DNA of 64,000 nucleotides. Source: Nocardia fluminea. Its GTDB lineage: Bacteria > Actinomycetota > Actinomycetes > Mycobacteriales > Mycobacteriaceae. The stretch spans positions 1,860,001-1,924,000 of the forward strand of contig NZ_PJMW01000002.1 of NCBI RefSeq assembly GCF_002846365.1, given 5' to 3'. Numbering within the stretch: the first letter of the stretch is position 1; the number at the start of each line of letters is the position of its first letter. Under the pieces are notes generated by a model. The model saw nothing but the letters and a program-made list of their open reading frames with translations, was not told the origin of the DNA and did not search any database. The position numbers were made by a program, and so were the translations under genes. This document shows positions 9,067-16,407 of this stretch, one piece after another.

Positions 9067-9345
9067 GACTCTCGTACCTCCTCTACGGTGTGTTGTTCGT
9101 CCACGCACCGTTGCATCGCCCGCGCCGCGCGGCGCACTTCGGCTTGCTCCCGCATCCGCTGCTTGCGGAAGACCGTCAAGAGAATGATGCGTCGTCCTGG
9201 TGCGATCCAGTAGGTGATCCGCACCGATTGACGGGTGAGGTGAAACCGAAGCTCGCGCAGTTTTCCCTGTAATCGGGTGATCTCGATTCGGCCTCGATCG
9301 AATATCCCGCATCGCCGCCGCCAACTCGATGAGCGCGACTGCCAT
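9063..9345 (-). pseudogene. Degraded RelE/HigB-type toxin
   Basis: The C-terminal part of a toxin is clear: GKLRELRFHLTRQSVRITYW, then IAPGRRIILLTVFRKQRMRE and RRAARAMQRCVDEQHT, ending at TGA 9063-9065. The residues expected before it (MAVALIELAAAMRDI) are in a different reading frame from about 9345, so a frameshift near 9300 splits the gene. Upstream of 9345 that frame meets a TAG, and no N-terminal strand can be found. I read this as an inactivated toxin beside a surviving antitoxin. A sequencing error at the frameshift cannot be excluded but would not restore the N-terminus. Confidence 0.6.
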
Positions 9346-9505
9346 CCTGCAATCGGCGGAGGCCGAGGCGGGTTTCTACCGGTCCGTGGTGGGAATCCCG
9401 CCACCTTTGATCGGCAAGTCGGCGGAACGTATTCCGGGGGGGGATTGGCGTGATGGGTTCTATCGGTCGTGCTGGCAGAGGGTCTGGGGCTGCCCGAGTA
9501 GTCGT
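9346..9505. other. Short non-coding gap with a run of eight G
   Basis: This stretch between the broken toxin and the CHAT operon shows no supportable gene. It includes a homopolymer of eight G at about 9436-9443 and probably contains the decayed 5' end of the toxin gene and the downstream flank of the CHAT operon. No convincing terminator hairpin is visible. Confidence 0.4.
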
Positions 9506-10786
9506 TCAGTCGGTGACGGTGGCGAAGGCGGCCCAGAGTAGGGGTGAGTTGTCGGCGGCTGGAGCCTGCCGCCATGCGGACAGCTGTGCTCGCTGCCAGG
9601 TCAGGAGGGTGGGGACGGGTGTGGAGGAATCGTGGGCGGTGTCCACGGCGCAGATCGCGGCTTGCAGCGGGTGGCCGGTGGTGGGGGTGAAAGTGTGGAA
9701 GGCGTGGTCGGTGGGCAGCGGCCAGCGGGTGGCGGTGACGAGTTCGGCGCCTGCCGAGAGGGCGGCGGTGGTGAGGCCGAGGGCCTCGGTGAAGCGCAGG
9801 TCGCCGCCGCTTTCGCAGGCGATGAGGGCGACGCGGCTCGGCATCGGCCACCGGTCACGTCCGGAGACGGGGGCGGGGTCGAGCGTGTGCGTGCCGAGGA
9901 GGAGGTCTTTCGCCGAGAGCGGGCGGTGGGTGCGGTTCGTCGCCGCGAAGCCCTGGGTGTCGGCGGTGCAGCTGAGGTGGAGCTCGGCGTGTTCGCTCTG
10001 GCCCGATTCCGGTGCGGGCGCGGTGACATGGCCGACGTAGACGAGCCGGCTCGCGCCCGCCCGCAGGACCTCGGACAACCATTCGCGGTCGGTGTCGGCG
10101 CGACGGAAGAGGTCGACCGCGTCGTCGACACGGGGGAGTACGCGCTCTGCGTAGCGGCCGAAGTGCTGTGCCACCAGGGTTTGCGCGGACGGTCTGCCGA
10201 GCACCGAGCCGAGTTCGGAGTCGGCGCGAAACCCCGGCACCCGCGGATCGAGCACCGCGACCACGGGTAAATCGCGAGTGTCGTTCCAGCGGTGCGCGAT
10301 TCGATCCGGTGCGTGCACCACCGATACCGGCGCGAGCAGGCTCACATCGGCGATGTCCAGCAGGCGGATCCCCGCGTCGGCGGCGAGGATCTCCCACGGC
10401 ACCTGCGCGAGCCTGGGCGAAGGCTGGATCCGTAGATGCGGTCGAATCCCCCGCTGCGACAGTTCATAGAGCTGCACCGCGAGCCCATAGGGCAGCAGGG
10501 TGCGTGACAGAGCTTGCGCCAGCGCACTTTCGGCTTCGGGATCGACCAGCGCCCCCTCGGTCATGATCCGATGCAGCTCGCTGGGACGTGCGGGATCGGG
10601 TACCGCGTCGGTCAGCAGCCGCAGGGTCTCGCGCACTTGGTCTCGGGGCAGCACCGCTACGCCGCGCGCCAACGCGTCGTCCGCCCACCGCCACGACACA
10701 TAGACGTCGCCCGCGTCGGCCAGCCTGATGAACGCTGTTGGTGCACTGCTGAGTTCGGCTGCGGAAGGCATTTCCGGCACGTTCAC
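9506..10786 (-). CDS. CHAT-domain (caspase-like) protease
   Basis: A 426-residue protein, last gene of a four-gene operon. The CHAT fold (caspase HetF associated with TPRs) is recognisable: SRLVYVGH with catalytic His253, MPSRVALIACESGG with nucleophile Cys324, the AGAELVTATRWPLPTD block after it and the family ending SPLLWAAFATVTD. The N-terminal 120 residues contain PSELHRIMTEGALVDPE and HLRIQPSPRLAQVPWEIL, common in actinobacterial CHAT proteins. CHAT enzymes are cysteine peptidases cleaving partner proteins, some in phage defence; the substrate here is unknown. GTG 10786 overlaps the TGA of the TPR gene (GTGA), which fixes the start and implies coupling. Confidence 0.85.
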   Translation of the reverse strand: MNVPEMPSAAELSSAPTAFIRLADAGDVYVSWRWADDALARGVAVLPRDQVRETLRLLTDAVPDPARPSELHRIMTEGALVDPEAESALAQALSRTLLPYGLAVQLYELSQRGIRPHLRIQPSPRLAQVPWEILAADAGIRLLDIADVSLLAPVSVVHAPDRIAHRWNDTRDLPVVAVLDPRVPGFRADSELGSVLGRPSAQTLVAQHFGRYAERVLPRVDDAVDLFRRADTDREWLSEVLRAGASRLVYVGHVTAPAPESGQSEHAELHLSCTADTQGFAATNRTHRPLSAKDLLLGTHTLDPAPVSGRDRWPMPSRVALIACESGGDLRFTEALGLTTAALSAGAELVTATRWPLPTDHAFHTFTPTTGHPLQAAICAVDTAHDSSTPVPTLLTWQRAQLSAWRQAPAADNSPLLWAAFATVTD

Positions 10787-12297
10787 AGCGCGATCACCCG
10801 GGTGTCGCGGACGGGGCATCCGTAGCGCTGCTCGGCGTGGGAGATGAAGTCCGCCAGGACTATGCGCCCATGGTCGACGAGCCGGGGTGGTGGCGCGACG
10901 GGAATGCCGGCGGCAGCGGCGACGTCGGCGAGTGCGGCACCGAGTTGCAGGGCCGGTGTGGTGATCTGCTCGGCGGGCGCGGGATCGAACAACTCGAATT
11001 CGAGGGAAGGCACCGTGACGTCGGTATATGCGGGAACGTCGAGAGTGGTTCCAGCGCACTGTGTCTCGATCAGATCGCTCACCAGCTGGCCGTTGCCCGC
11101 GAGAGCGGCGCAGCGGAAGGCGACGCGCATCGCCGGTTCGGCGACGGTGCGGTGCCAGTGCTCGCGCTGGTTGCCGTTGGGGAGGGTGTGGCGAACGGCG
11201 TCGATGGCGAGGGCGGCGGGAACCGCCAGGGAAACCGCCCGGTTCAGCAGGTCCGGGTTCGGTTGTGCCGCTTGCTCGATCGAGGCGTGGAGAAGATCGG
11301 CGTGCCAGTAGTCGAGCTGGGCGCAGTGCATGCCGAGTCCCTGCGCGGCGTAGACCGAGAATGCCGCGTCGAGTAGCTTTTCGGCGGCGGCGAGCTCGCC
11401 TTCCGCGCAGGCGACGGTGGCCAGGCGCAGGCGCACGTCCGCCGCGTCCACCACCGCGCCGGTGGCATCGAACCGATCCAGAGCACGTTCGTAATACGCA
11501 CGGGCCGTGTCGAAGTCGGCCCGGCGCTCGGCGAGAAAGCCCATCGTCTTGGACCCGATCCCGGCACGGTGGCCCAGTTCGGCGGCCTCGAAAAACTCCT
11601 GACTGGCCAGCAACGGCTCCTCAGCTTCGTCGAAATGCCCAGCCCGCACCAGCATGGTCGCCAGGTTCTGTTGCGACTCCGCGACCGAAGCCGCCTGCCC
11701 CGCCGCGGCGAAAGCGGCCACGGCCTGTCGAGCGAAGTCGACGGCCAGGTCCCAGCGCCCGGTCTCGAATGAGCAGGCGGCCAGATTCATCAACGGGTGC
11801 CCCGCCAGTTCCGGCGCGAAACGTTCTGTCACACCCAGGGATTCGTGGGCCAGCTCACCGGCACGCGCCCACTGCTGCCGGTGCAGCGCGACCGCTGTCA
11901 GCGACAACAGACACGCCACCCGCAGCTGACCCTGATCAGTGCCGTCGGCGAGCAGCGCACGCGCCTCCTCGAGCACGTCCTGCGCGGCATCGAACTCGCC
12001 CAGGTGCTGGAAGGCCTGCGACAGATTCACCAAGGCCGCAGGTCGCTGATGTGCGGCGTCGTCGGGCATTTCCGCCAGTGCCGTCCGGAACAGCACCACC
12101 GACCGCCGATGATCGCCGAGCTCGTCGGCCATGCTCGCGGCGTTGATCAGCGCCGCGCTCCGCAATCGCGGTGCCGCACCGTCGGCCGCCTGTTCGAAGA
12201 TCGCCAACGCCGCGACCACATCGCCACGCTGATAGGCCGCGTACCCCGCGGTGAGCTGGGCGTCGTCGCGATCGGATGTCCTACCCGTGGCTGCCAT
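10783..12297 (-). CDS. Tetratricopeptide repeat protein
   Basis: A 504-residue helical repeat protein without signal peptide or membrane segment. TPR-like helical pairs run from about residue 15 to 330, for example AGYAAYQRGDVVAALAIFEQA, ALVNLSQAFQHLGEFDAAQD and TARAYYERALDRFDATGAVV. The last 120 residues are not repeats and end with a conserved-looking block, FISHAEQRYGCPVRDTRVIAL. TPR arrays bind partner proteins, and beside a CHAT protease such a protein is a natural sensor, scaffold or substrate. Start and stop each overlap the neighbouring genes (TGATG and GTGA). Confidence 0.8.
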   Translation of the reverse strand: MAATGRTSDRDDAQLTAGYAAYQRGDVVAALAIFEQAADGAAPRLRSAALINAASMADELGDHRRSVVLFRTALAEMPDDAAHQRPAALVNLSQAFQHLGEFDAAQDVLEEARALLADGTDQGQLRVACLLSLTAVALHRQQWARAGELAHESLGVTERFAPELAGHPLMNLAACSFETGRWDLAVDFARQAVAAFAAAGQAASVAESQQNLATMLVRAGHFDEAEEPLLASQEFFEAAELGHRAGIGSKTMGFLAERRADFDTARAYYERALDRFDATGAVVDAADVRLRLATVACAEGELAAAEKLLDAAFSVYAAQGLGMHCAQLDYWHADLLHASIEQAAQPNPDLLNRAVSLAVPAALAIDAVRHTLPNGNQREHWHRTVAEPAMRVAFRCAALAGNGQLVSDLIETQCAGTTLDVPAYTDVTVPSLEFELFDPAPAEQITTPALQLGAALADVAAAAGIPVAPPPRLVDHGRIVLADFISHAEQRYGCPVRDTRVIAL

Positions 12298-13439
12298 CAG
12301 AAGTCCTCGTCGGTCTCGGCGGCCGCTGTTTCGGCGGTCAAGCGCTGGTCGCCGGTGGATTCGGTGAGCCGGGCGCGGGCGAATCGGCGAATCCGATTCC
12401 GGGTCGTCGACTCGTCTTCCGGCGGATCGGCAGGCCCGGCACCGGGTACGAAAATGGTGATCTGCGGCGAGCTTTCCGGTGCGCCCGGGAGGCGAACCGA
12501 GCCGGTCCAGGCATCACCCTGACGGCGCAGGGGTGTGCTGAATTCCGCGTCGGGCGACAGCGTGCGCGCGGGTGGCGCGTCAGCCGGCCGAACCCACGCA
12601 TACGGCCGGAGATGCTCTGGGACGACGCCGCGACAGTCTGGCGAGGCGACCACGCTGACCCGCACCGTGGATTCCCCGGCCGCCCGCGTCACCTGCCACG
12701 ACACCGCGTTCTCGCCCGCGTCGAGAATGCCGGGCGGGCAGCGTCGCCAGTTCCAGCCCCCACTGCCGCGTGCGACGATCAGCCCGTCGGACGTGTCGGC
12801 GCCACCAGCCGCGAGCGCGTAATCCTCAGCGCGACCCGGTGTTCGACCGATCGGTGCGCTGTCGCCTTCGACATCCCGGCCGTCCGAGGGATCGAACATG
12901 TCGCTGGATGAACCGCCCATCCCCGGTGCGGCGCCACCGCCGTCGGAGATGCCGAGGCTCGTGTCGGCATCCAGTTCCCTGGACAGCTCGTCGATTTCAC
13001 CGTCGACCATCATCTCGCACTGCTCGGAGAGCGCCTCGATCTCCTCGACCAGCAGCCGCGGATCCAGGGCGGGAATCCCGTCGAGCGTCGACGCGGGCCA
13101 CCACCGACTCGCCCAGTGCGCATACGCAAGTCGCCGCAGGGCCGCCGCCGGCGCCCGCCGGGCGGGCACGGCTGTCAGCGGTCCGGAACGGTTGTCCGCG
13201 ACAGCTGCGGCGACCTCTTCGCCGTACACCGCCCAGACCCAATCCTGCGCGGCCTCGACGTCATCGAGTACGGCGGCGGGTACCGACTCGTCATCGAACA
13301 AGCTCCAACTGAGGTGTCCCCCAACTACGTCGAGGACCAGCACATCCAGTCCCGGCGCCGCGTCGATGACCAGCGGTGCCCGCTCCGGAGCGATCACGAG
13401 CAGACCGGGTTCCGCACGGCGAAGGTGGACGACTGTCAT
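12297..13439 (-). CDS. Unrecognised protein of CHAT-TPR operon (380 aa)
   Basis: I do not recognise this family. The N-terminal half is alpha/beta in character and Trp-rich (AAQDWVWAVYGEE, AYAHWASRWWPAS). An acidic, glycine- and serine-rich linker spans about residues 150-205 (SDGGGAAPGMGGSSSDMFDP). The C-terminal half looks beta-rich (WQVTRAAGESTVRVSVVASP, QITIFVPGAG) and ends with a basic then acidic tail. No signal peptide or membrane span is seen. ATG 13439 overlaps the upstream stop by one base. Strict co-translation with the CHAT gene suggests a role in the same system. Confidence 0.65.
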   Translation of the reverse strand: MTVVHLRRAEPGLLVIAPERAPLVIDAAPGLDVLVLDVVGGHLSWSLFDDESVPAAVLDDVEAAQDWVWAVYGEEVAAAVADNRSGPLTAVPARRAPAAALRRLAYAHWASRWWPASTLDGIPALDPRLLVEEIEALSEQCEMMVDGEIDELSRELDADTSLGISDGGGAAPGMGGSSSDMFDPSDGRDVEGDSAPIGRTPGRAEDYALAAGGADTSDGLIVARGSGGWNWRRCPPGILDAGENAVSWQVTRAAGESTVRVSVVASPDCRGVVPEHLRPYAWVRPADAPPARTLSPDAEFSTPLRRQGDAWTGSVRLPGAPESSPQITIFVPGAGPADPPEDESTTRNRIRRFARARLTESTGDQRLTAETAAAETDEDF

Positions 13440-14758
13440 CAGCTGGCCCTCGCTTCCACATCGGTCACGGTGTCGGCGCTCAGCGCCTGTTTGACCCGGG
13501 TGCGGTGATCCAGGATCACCGATCGCGCGACACCGTCGAGCAGATCCCACAACTCACCCGGATCGAACACCGGCAGCTCCCGCACATCCCGGCCGTGCAG
13601 ACGCACCCACAACCTGCGCGAATAGGGCCGCCACGGCGCGCGTAACTCGGCGGCCACCGCCGCGAGCGGTCCCGTCCGCCCGTCGACCACGTGCACCGCG
13701 TACCGACGTGCCTGCAGCACATACCCTTCCCGCCGCCAGCGACCGTTGACCACCTCGTGCGCACGCGACGAGCAGGCATCCCCTGGGGACCCGATCGGTG
13801 AGAGACCGAGCGCCAGTTCCGAACCCGCCGCCGCGGCGACCCGCAGCGACTCGTCGAGCAGTCCCCATGGCGAACAACTGCGCGAGATCTCCCGCGTGAC
13901 CAGCTCCGGAATCTCGGGGAGGTCGGTCCGATCGATGCTGCCCTGCAACACCGTGAAGACCCGCTCGTAGACGGTCCGGTCGAAGGGCAGACCGAGACTC
14001 GCGGTCGACGCGGACGCGCCGAGTTCGGGTCGTCGCGGACTGGAATGCGTGGTGAGCCCCAGGTCGTCGGCGCCGGCGTCGGGCTGCGCGAGCCACAGCG
14101 CGATCCCGCGCCGGGTGCCCGCGCCGCTGTCGACGACGTCGTCGAACAGGGGCCCCGCATCGGCCGGATCACCCGCGCGGGCGAGCGTGCAGGCTTCGAG
14201 CAGCTCGGTCAGTTCGGCCGCCAGATCCCGGGCGCCATAGGGCGCGAGCGGGCGACGGGTCCAGGCGAGGTCGAGCAGTTCGATCAGCTCGGCCGCTCGG
14301 GCCGGGTCGGTCAGATGGCGCTTCAGCGCGGCGGTGGTGCGCCCACCGGTGCTCTCGTGGACTTCCCGCAGCATCGCCTCCGCCCGCACCTGCGCACTCT
14401 CGCCCGCGGGCACACCGGCGACGGTCGCGAGCTCGAAACAGCGTTGGAAGTACAGGTCCTGGGCGTTGCCCTCGGTGATCCGCAGCCGCCGTCGCACCTG
14501 CTTGAGGACGGCGAACCACGCCGCACAAGCCCGCAGCGCATCGGACTGCGCGTGCATCAGCGCCGTGAGCAGCGCGATCCCGTCCTCGTCGAGCATGGTC
14601 GACGCCAGGCCGGGATGCTGCATCGGCCGCAGTACCAGCGGATCGAGAATCAACTTCACCGTCCGCCGCAGCGGCCCGCCGTCGGCACCGCTCAAGGCGT
14701 TTACGCCGTCGAGCCCCCGCCACACCTCGTCGAGCACCATGGCGCGCGGTCTCCGCAT
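13439..14758 (-). CDS. Unrecognised first gene of CHAT-TPR operon (439 aa)
   Basis: I do not recognise this family. The protein is mostly helical in its first 230 residues (for example DALRACAAWFAVLKQVRRRL) and then more mixed, with a basic, aromatic C-terminal domain (RWRREGYVLQARRYAVHVVDG and WRPYSRRLWVRLHG). No membrane span, signal or catalytic motif is obvious. It begins at ATG 14758; TATAAC at 14767-14772 (+ strand GTTATA) lies 8 nt upstream, so the operon probably starts as a leaderless transcript here. The stop overlaps the next start as TGATG. Confidence 0.65.
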   Translation of the reverse strand: MRRPRAMVLDEVWRGLDGVNALSGADGGPLRRTVKLILDPLVLRPMQHPGLASTMLDEDGIALLTALMHAQSDALRACAAWFAVLKQVRRRLRITEGNAQDLYFQRCFELATVAGVPAGESAQVRAEAMLREVHESTGGRTTAALKRHLTDPARAAELIELLDLAWTRRPLAPYGARDLAAELTELLEACTLARAGDPADAGPLFDDVVDSGAGTRRGIALWLAQPDAGADDLGLTTHSSPRRPELGASASTASLGLPFDRTVYERVFTVLQGSIDRTDLPEIPELVTREISRSCSPWGLLDESLRVAAAAGSELALGLSPIGSPGDACSSRAHEVVNGRWRREGYVLQARRYAVHVVDGRTGPLAAVAAELRAPWRPYSRRLWVRLHGRDVRELPVFDPGELWDLLDGVARSVILDHRTRVKQALSADTVTDVEARAS

Positions 14759-14899
14759 CCGACCAGGTTATAGGTAACTTCGTCGGCCGGTGCGGCGGTG
14801 ACCGAGCGAGAAAGTTGGGATCGGTAGGCGAGGAAAGATTTCTACCTTTCTCTCAACGGGTCGAACCAGCCCGGTCACACCGAGAGAAACGGAACCACC

Positions 14900-15415
14900 A
14901 TGAACACCAAGCTGATCGCCGCCCTCGCCGCTTCCGCCGCCGCCACCGCGCTGTTCGTCACCGGTTGCAGCGACGACGCGGGCACCGCCGCTGCGAGCTC
15001 CACCGGGTCGGCAGCGCCCGCCCCCGCCGCGGGCAAGTCCACCGCCACCGTCGACGGCAAGGAATTCACCGCGAAGTTCGACACCACCTGCGCCAAGCAG
15101 GCGGGCACTCTCGCGCTGGCGCTCACCGACACGGCCAACGCCACCTACGGCAGCCTTTCGGTCAGCGCTTCGGTGGAAGGCGAGAAGGTCCAGGCGGTCG
15201 CCATCGGCGGCAGCCAGGGTGGCGCCAACGGAATGCCCTACGCCGTCGGCTACGGCAACGGCCAGCCCGGCGGCTCCGCGACCCTGGCCAAGGACGGCAA
15301 CACCTACCGCATCACCGGCGAGGGCATCAGCGCCGACATGACCAACCCGCTGGCGGGCCCGTCGACGGTGAAGTTCGACATCACCTTCGCCTGCTCCACC
15401 ATCGTCGGCGCCTGA
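14900..15415 (+). CDS. LpqH-family (19 kDa antigen-like) lipoprotein
   Basis: A 171-residue exported lipoprotein. The signal peptide ends in a lipobox at VTGC (about residue 23), followed by an Ala/Ser/Thr-rich linker and a compact beta domain beginning STATVDGKEFTAKFDTTCAK. A second Cys near the end (DITFACST) could form the disulfide typical of LpqH-like proteins. Mycobacterial members are surface lipoproteins recognised by TLR2 and secreted glycosylated; the cellular role is unclear. It is followed after about 38 bp by a membrane protein gene, perhaps co-transcribed. Confidence 0.85.
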   Translation: MNTKLIAALAASAAATALFVTGCSDDAGTAAASSTGSAAPAPAAGKSTATVDGKEFTAKFDTTCAKQAGTLALALTDTANATYGSLSVSASVEGEKVQAVAIGGSQGGANGMPYAVGYGNGQPGGSATLAKDGNTYRITGEGISADMTNPLAGPSTVKFDITFACSTIVGA

Positions 15416-15453
15416 TCCCTCGCGACCCGGTCGCATCCATCCAAGGAGAAATC

Positions 15454-16254
15454 ATGAAATCCAAGCTGCGTGCGGCCGCGGTCGCCTTCGGAATCCTCGC
15501 CATCGGCTACTACCTCTACTACGGCCTCACCTACACCCCCGACGAATACACCGGTGCGATGCTCGGCTGGGTCGGTCCCCAGATGGCCCTGCCGATCATC
15601 GCGCTCACCATCGTTCCCATGGTCTTCGCCTTCACCGGCGACGGCATCCTCGAAGCTTTCACCGGCCGTAACAGCAGCGAGTTCCGTGACGCCGCAGTCG
15701 GTATCGGCACCATCACCTCGTTCCGGCAGACCGGCGTCTCGGTGAACGACCAACCGCAGGTCAAGATTGCTTTCCGGGTCGAGGGGTCCGATGGAAAGGT
15801 CTTCGACTCGCACGCCAAGATGATCGTGCCGCTCACCGAGCTGGCCCTGCTGCAACCGGGCGTCGTCCTGCCGGTCCGGTATCTGCCGGGCCGCACCGAC
15901 AAGGTCGAGGTCGACCGCTCCGGCGACAACGGCGCCGCCCAGCGCGCGATGAACGAATCACTCATCCGCAAGGGCATCACCACGCGCGGCAAGCTCGACA
16001 TCGCCGAACGCGGGCTGACCGCCCAGGCCGTGGTCCGCAGCCTGGACGTCCCCGGTCGCATCCGCGGCGGCTACACCGAGGTCGCGCTCGGCCTGGTGGT
16101 CACCCGCCCCGACGGCACCACCTTCGAGACCCGCGCCGAGAAGTACCTGCCGCCCACCGCGGTCGGGCACGTGCAGGTCGGCCGGATCGTGCAGGTGCAC
16201 TATCTCCCCGGCAACGAGCAGGAAGTGGTGATCTCCCTGCCGGTCAACGCCTGA
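15454..16254 (+). CDS. Membrane protein with two DUF3592-like repeats
   Basis: A 266-residue protein with two N-terminal membrane spans (about 7-26 and 42-62) and two similar extramembrane beta domains. Repeat 1 contains GIGTITSFRQTGVSVNDQPQ and ends VVLPVRYLPGRTDKVEV; repeat 2 contains RSLDVPGRIRGGY and ends RIVQVHYLPGNEQEVV. The pattern of a polar substitution strand, a DG turn and a closing PGxxVxVxYLP strand resembles DUF3592. Function unknown. AAGGAGAA at 15443-15450 gives a strong start at ATG 15454. A perfect hairpin terminator follows the stop. Confidence 0.7.
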   Translation: MKSKLRAAAVAFGILAIGYYLYYGLTYTPDEYTGAMLGWVGPQMALPIIALTIVPMVFAFTGDGILEAFTGRNSSEFRDAAVGIGTITSFRQTGVSVNDQPQVKIAFRVEGSDGKVFDSHAKMIVPLTELALLQPGVVLPVRYLPGRTDKVEVDRSGDNGAAQRAMNESLIRKGITTRGKLDIAERGLTAQAVVRSLDVPGRIRGGYTEVALGLVVTRPDGTTFETRAEKYLPPTAVGHVQVGRIVQVHYLPGNEQEVVISLPVNA

Positions 16255-16271
16255 TGACACCTTCCCGCGTA

Positions 16272-16325
16272 CTCGGCGCGCGCTGCGGCTGATCCTTCGA
16301 TCGGTCACAGCGCGCGCCGAGTTTT
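16272..16325 (+). terminator. Rho-independent terminator
   Basis: A perfect 14-bp stem: CTCGGCGCGCGCTG at 16272-16285 pairs with CAGCGCGCGCCGAG at 16308-16321, separated by 22 nt and followed by TTTT. It lies 17 bp after the stop of the DUF3592-like gene and before phoX, closing the lpqH transcription unit. Confidence 0.8.
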
Positions 16326-16407
16326 GGTCGTCCGTTCATCTACGCGTTCCCGATGGCTCGCTTGGGCTGCTTACGGTGCCCGGAGTCCGTTCTACTCAGG
16401 AGTCACC

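Noticed and set aside
16334..16352. Possible PHO box (GTTCATC and GTTCCCG) before phoX
   Set aside because: The two half-sites are 12 bp apart rather than 11 and the second is poor, so I would not annotate it without regulon data.
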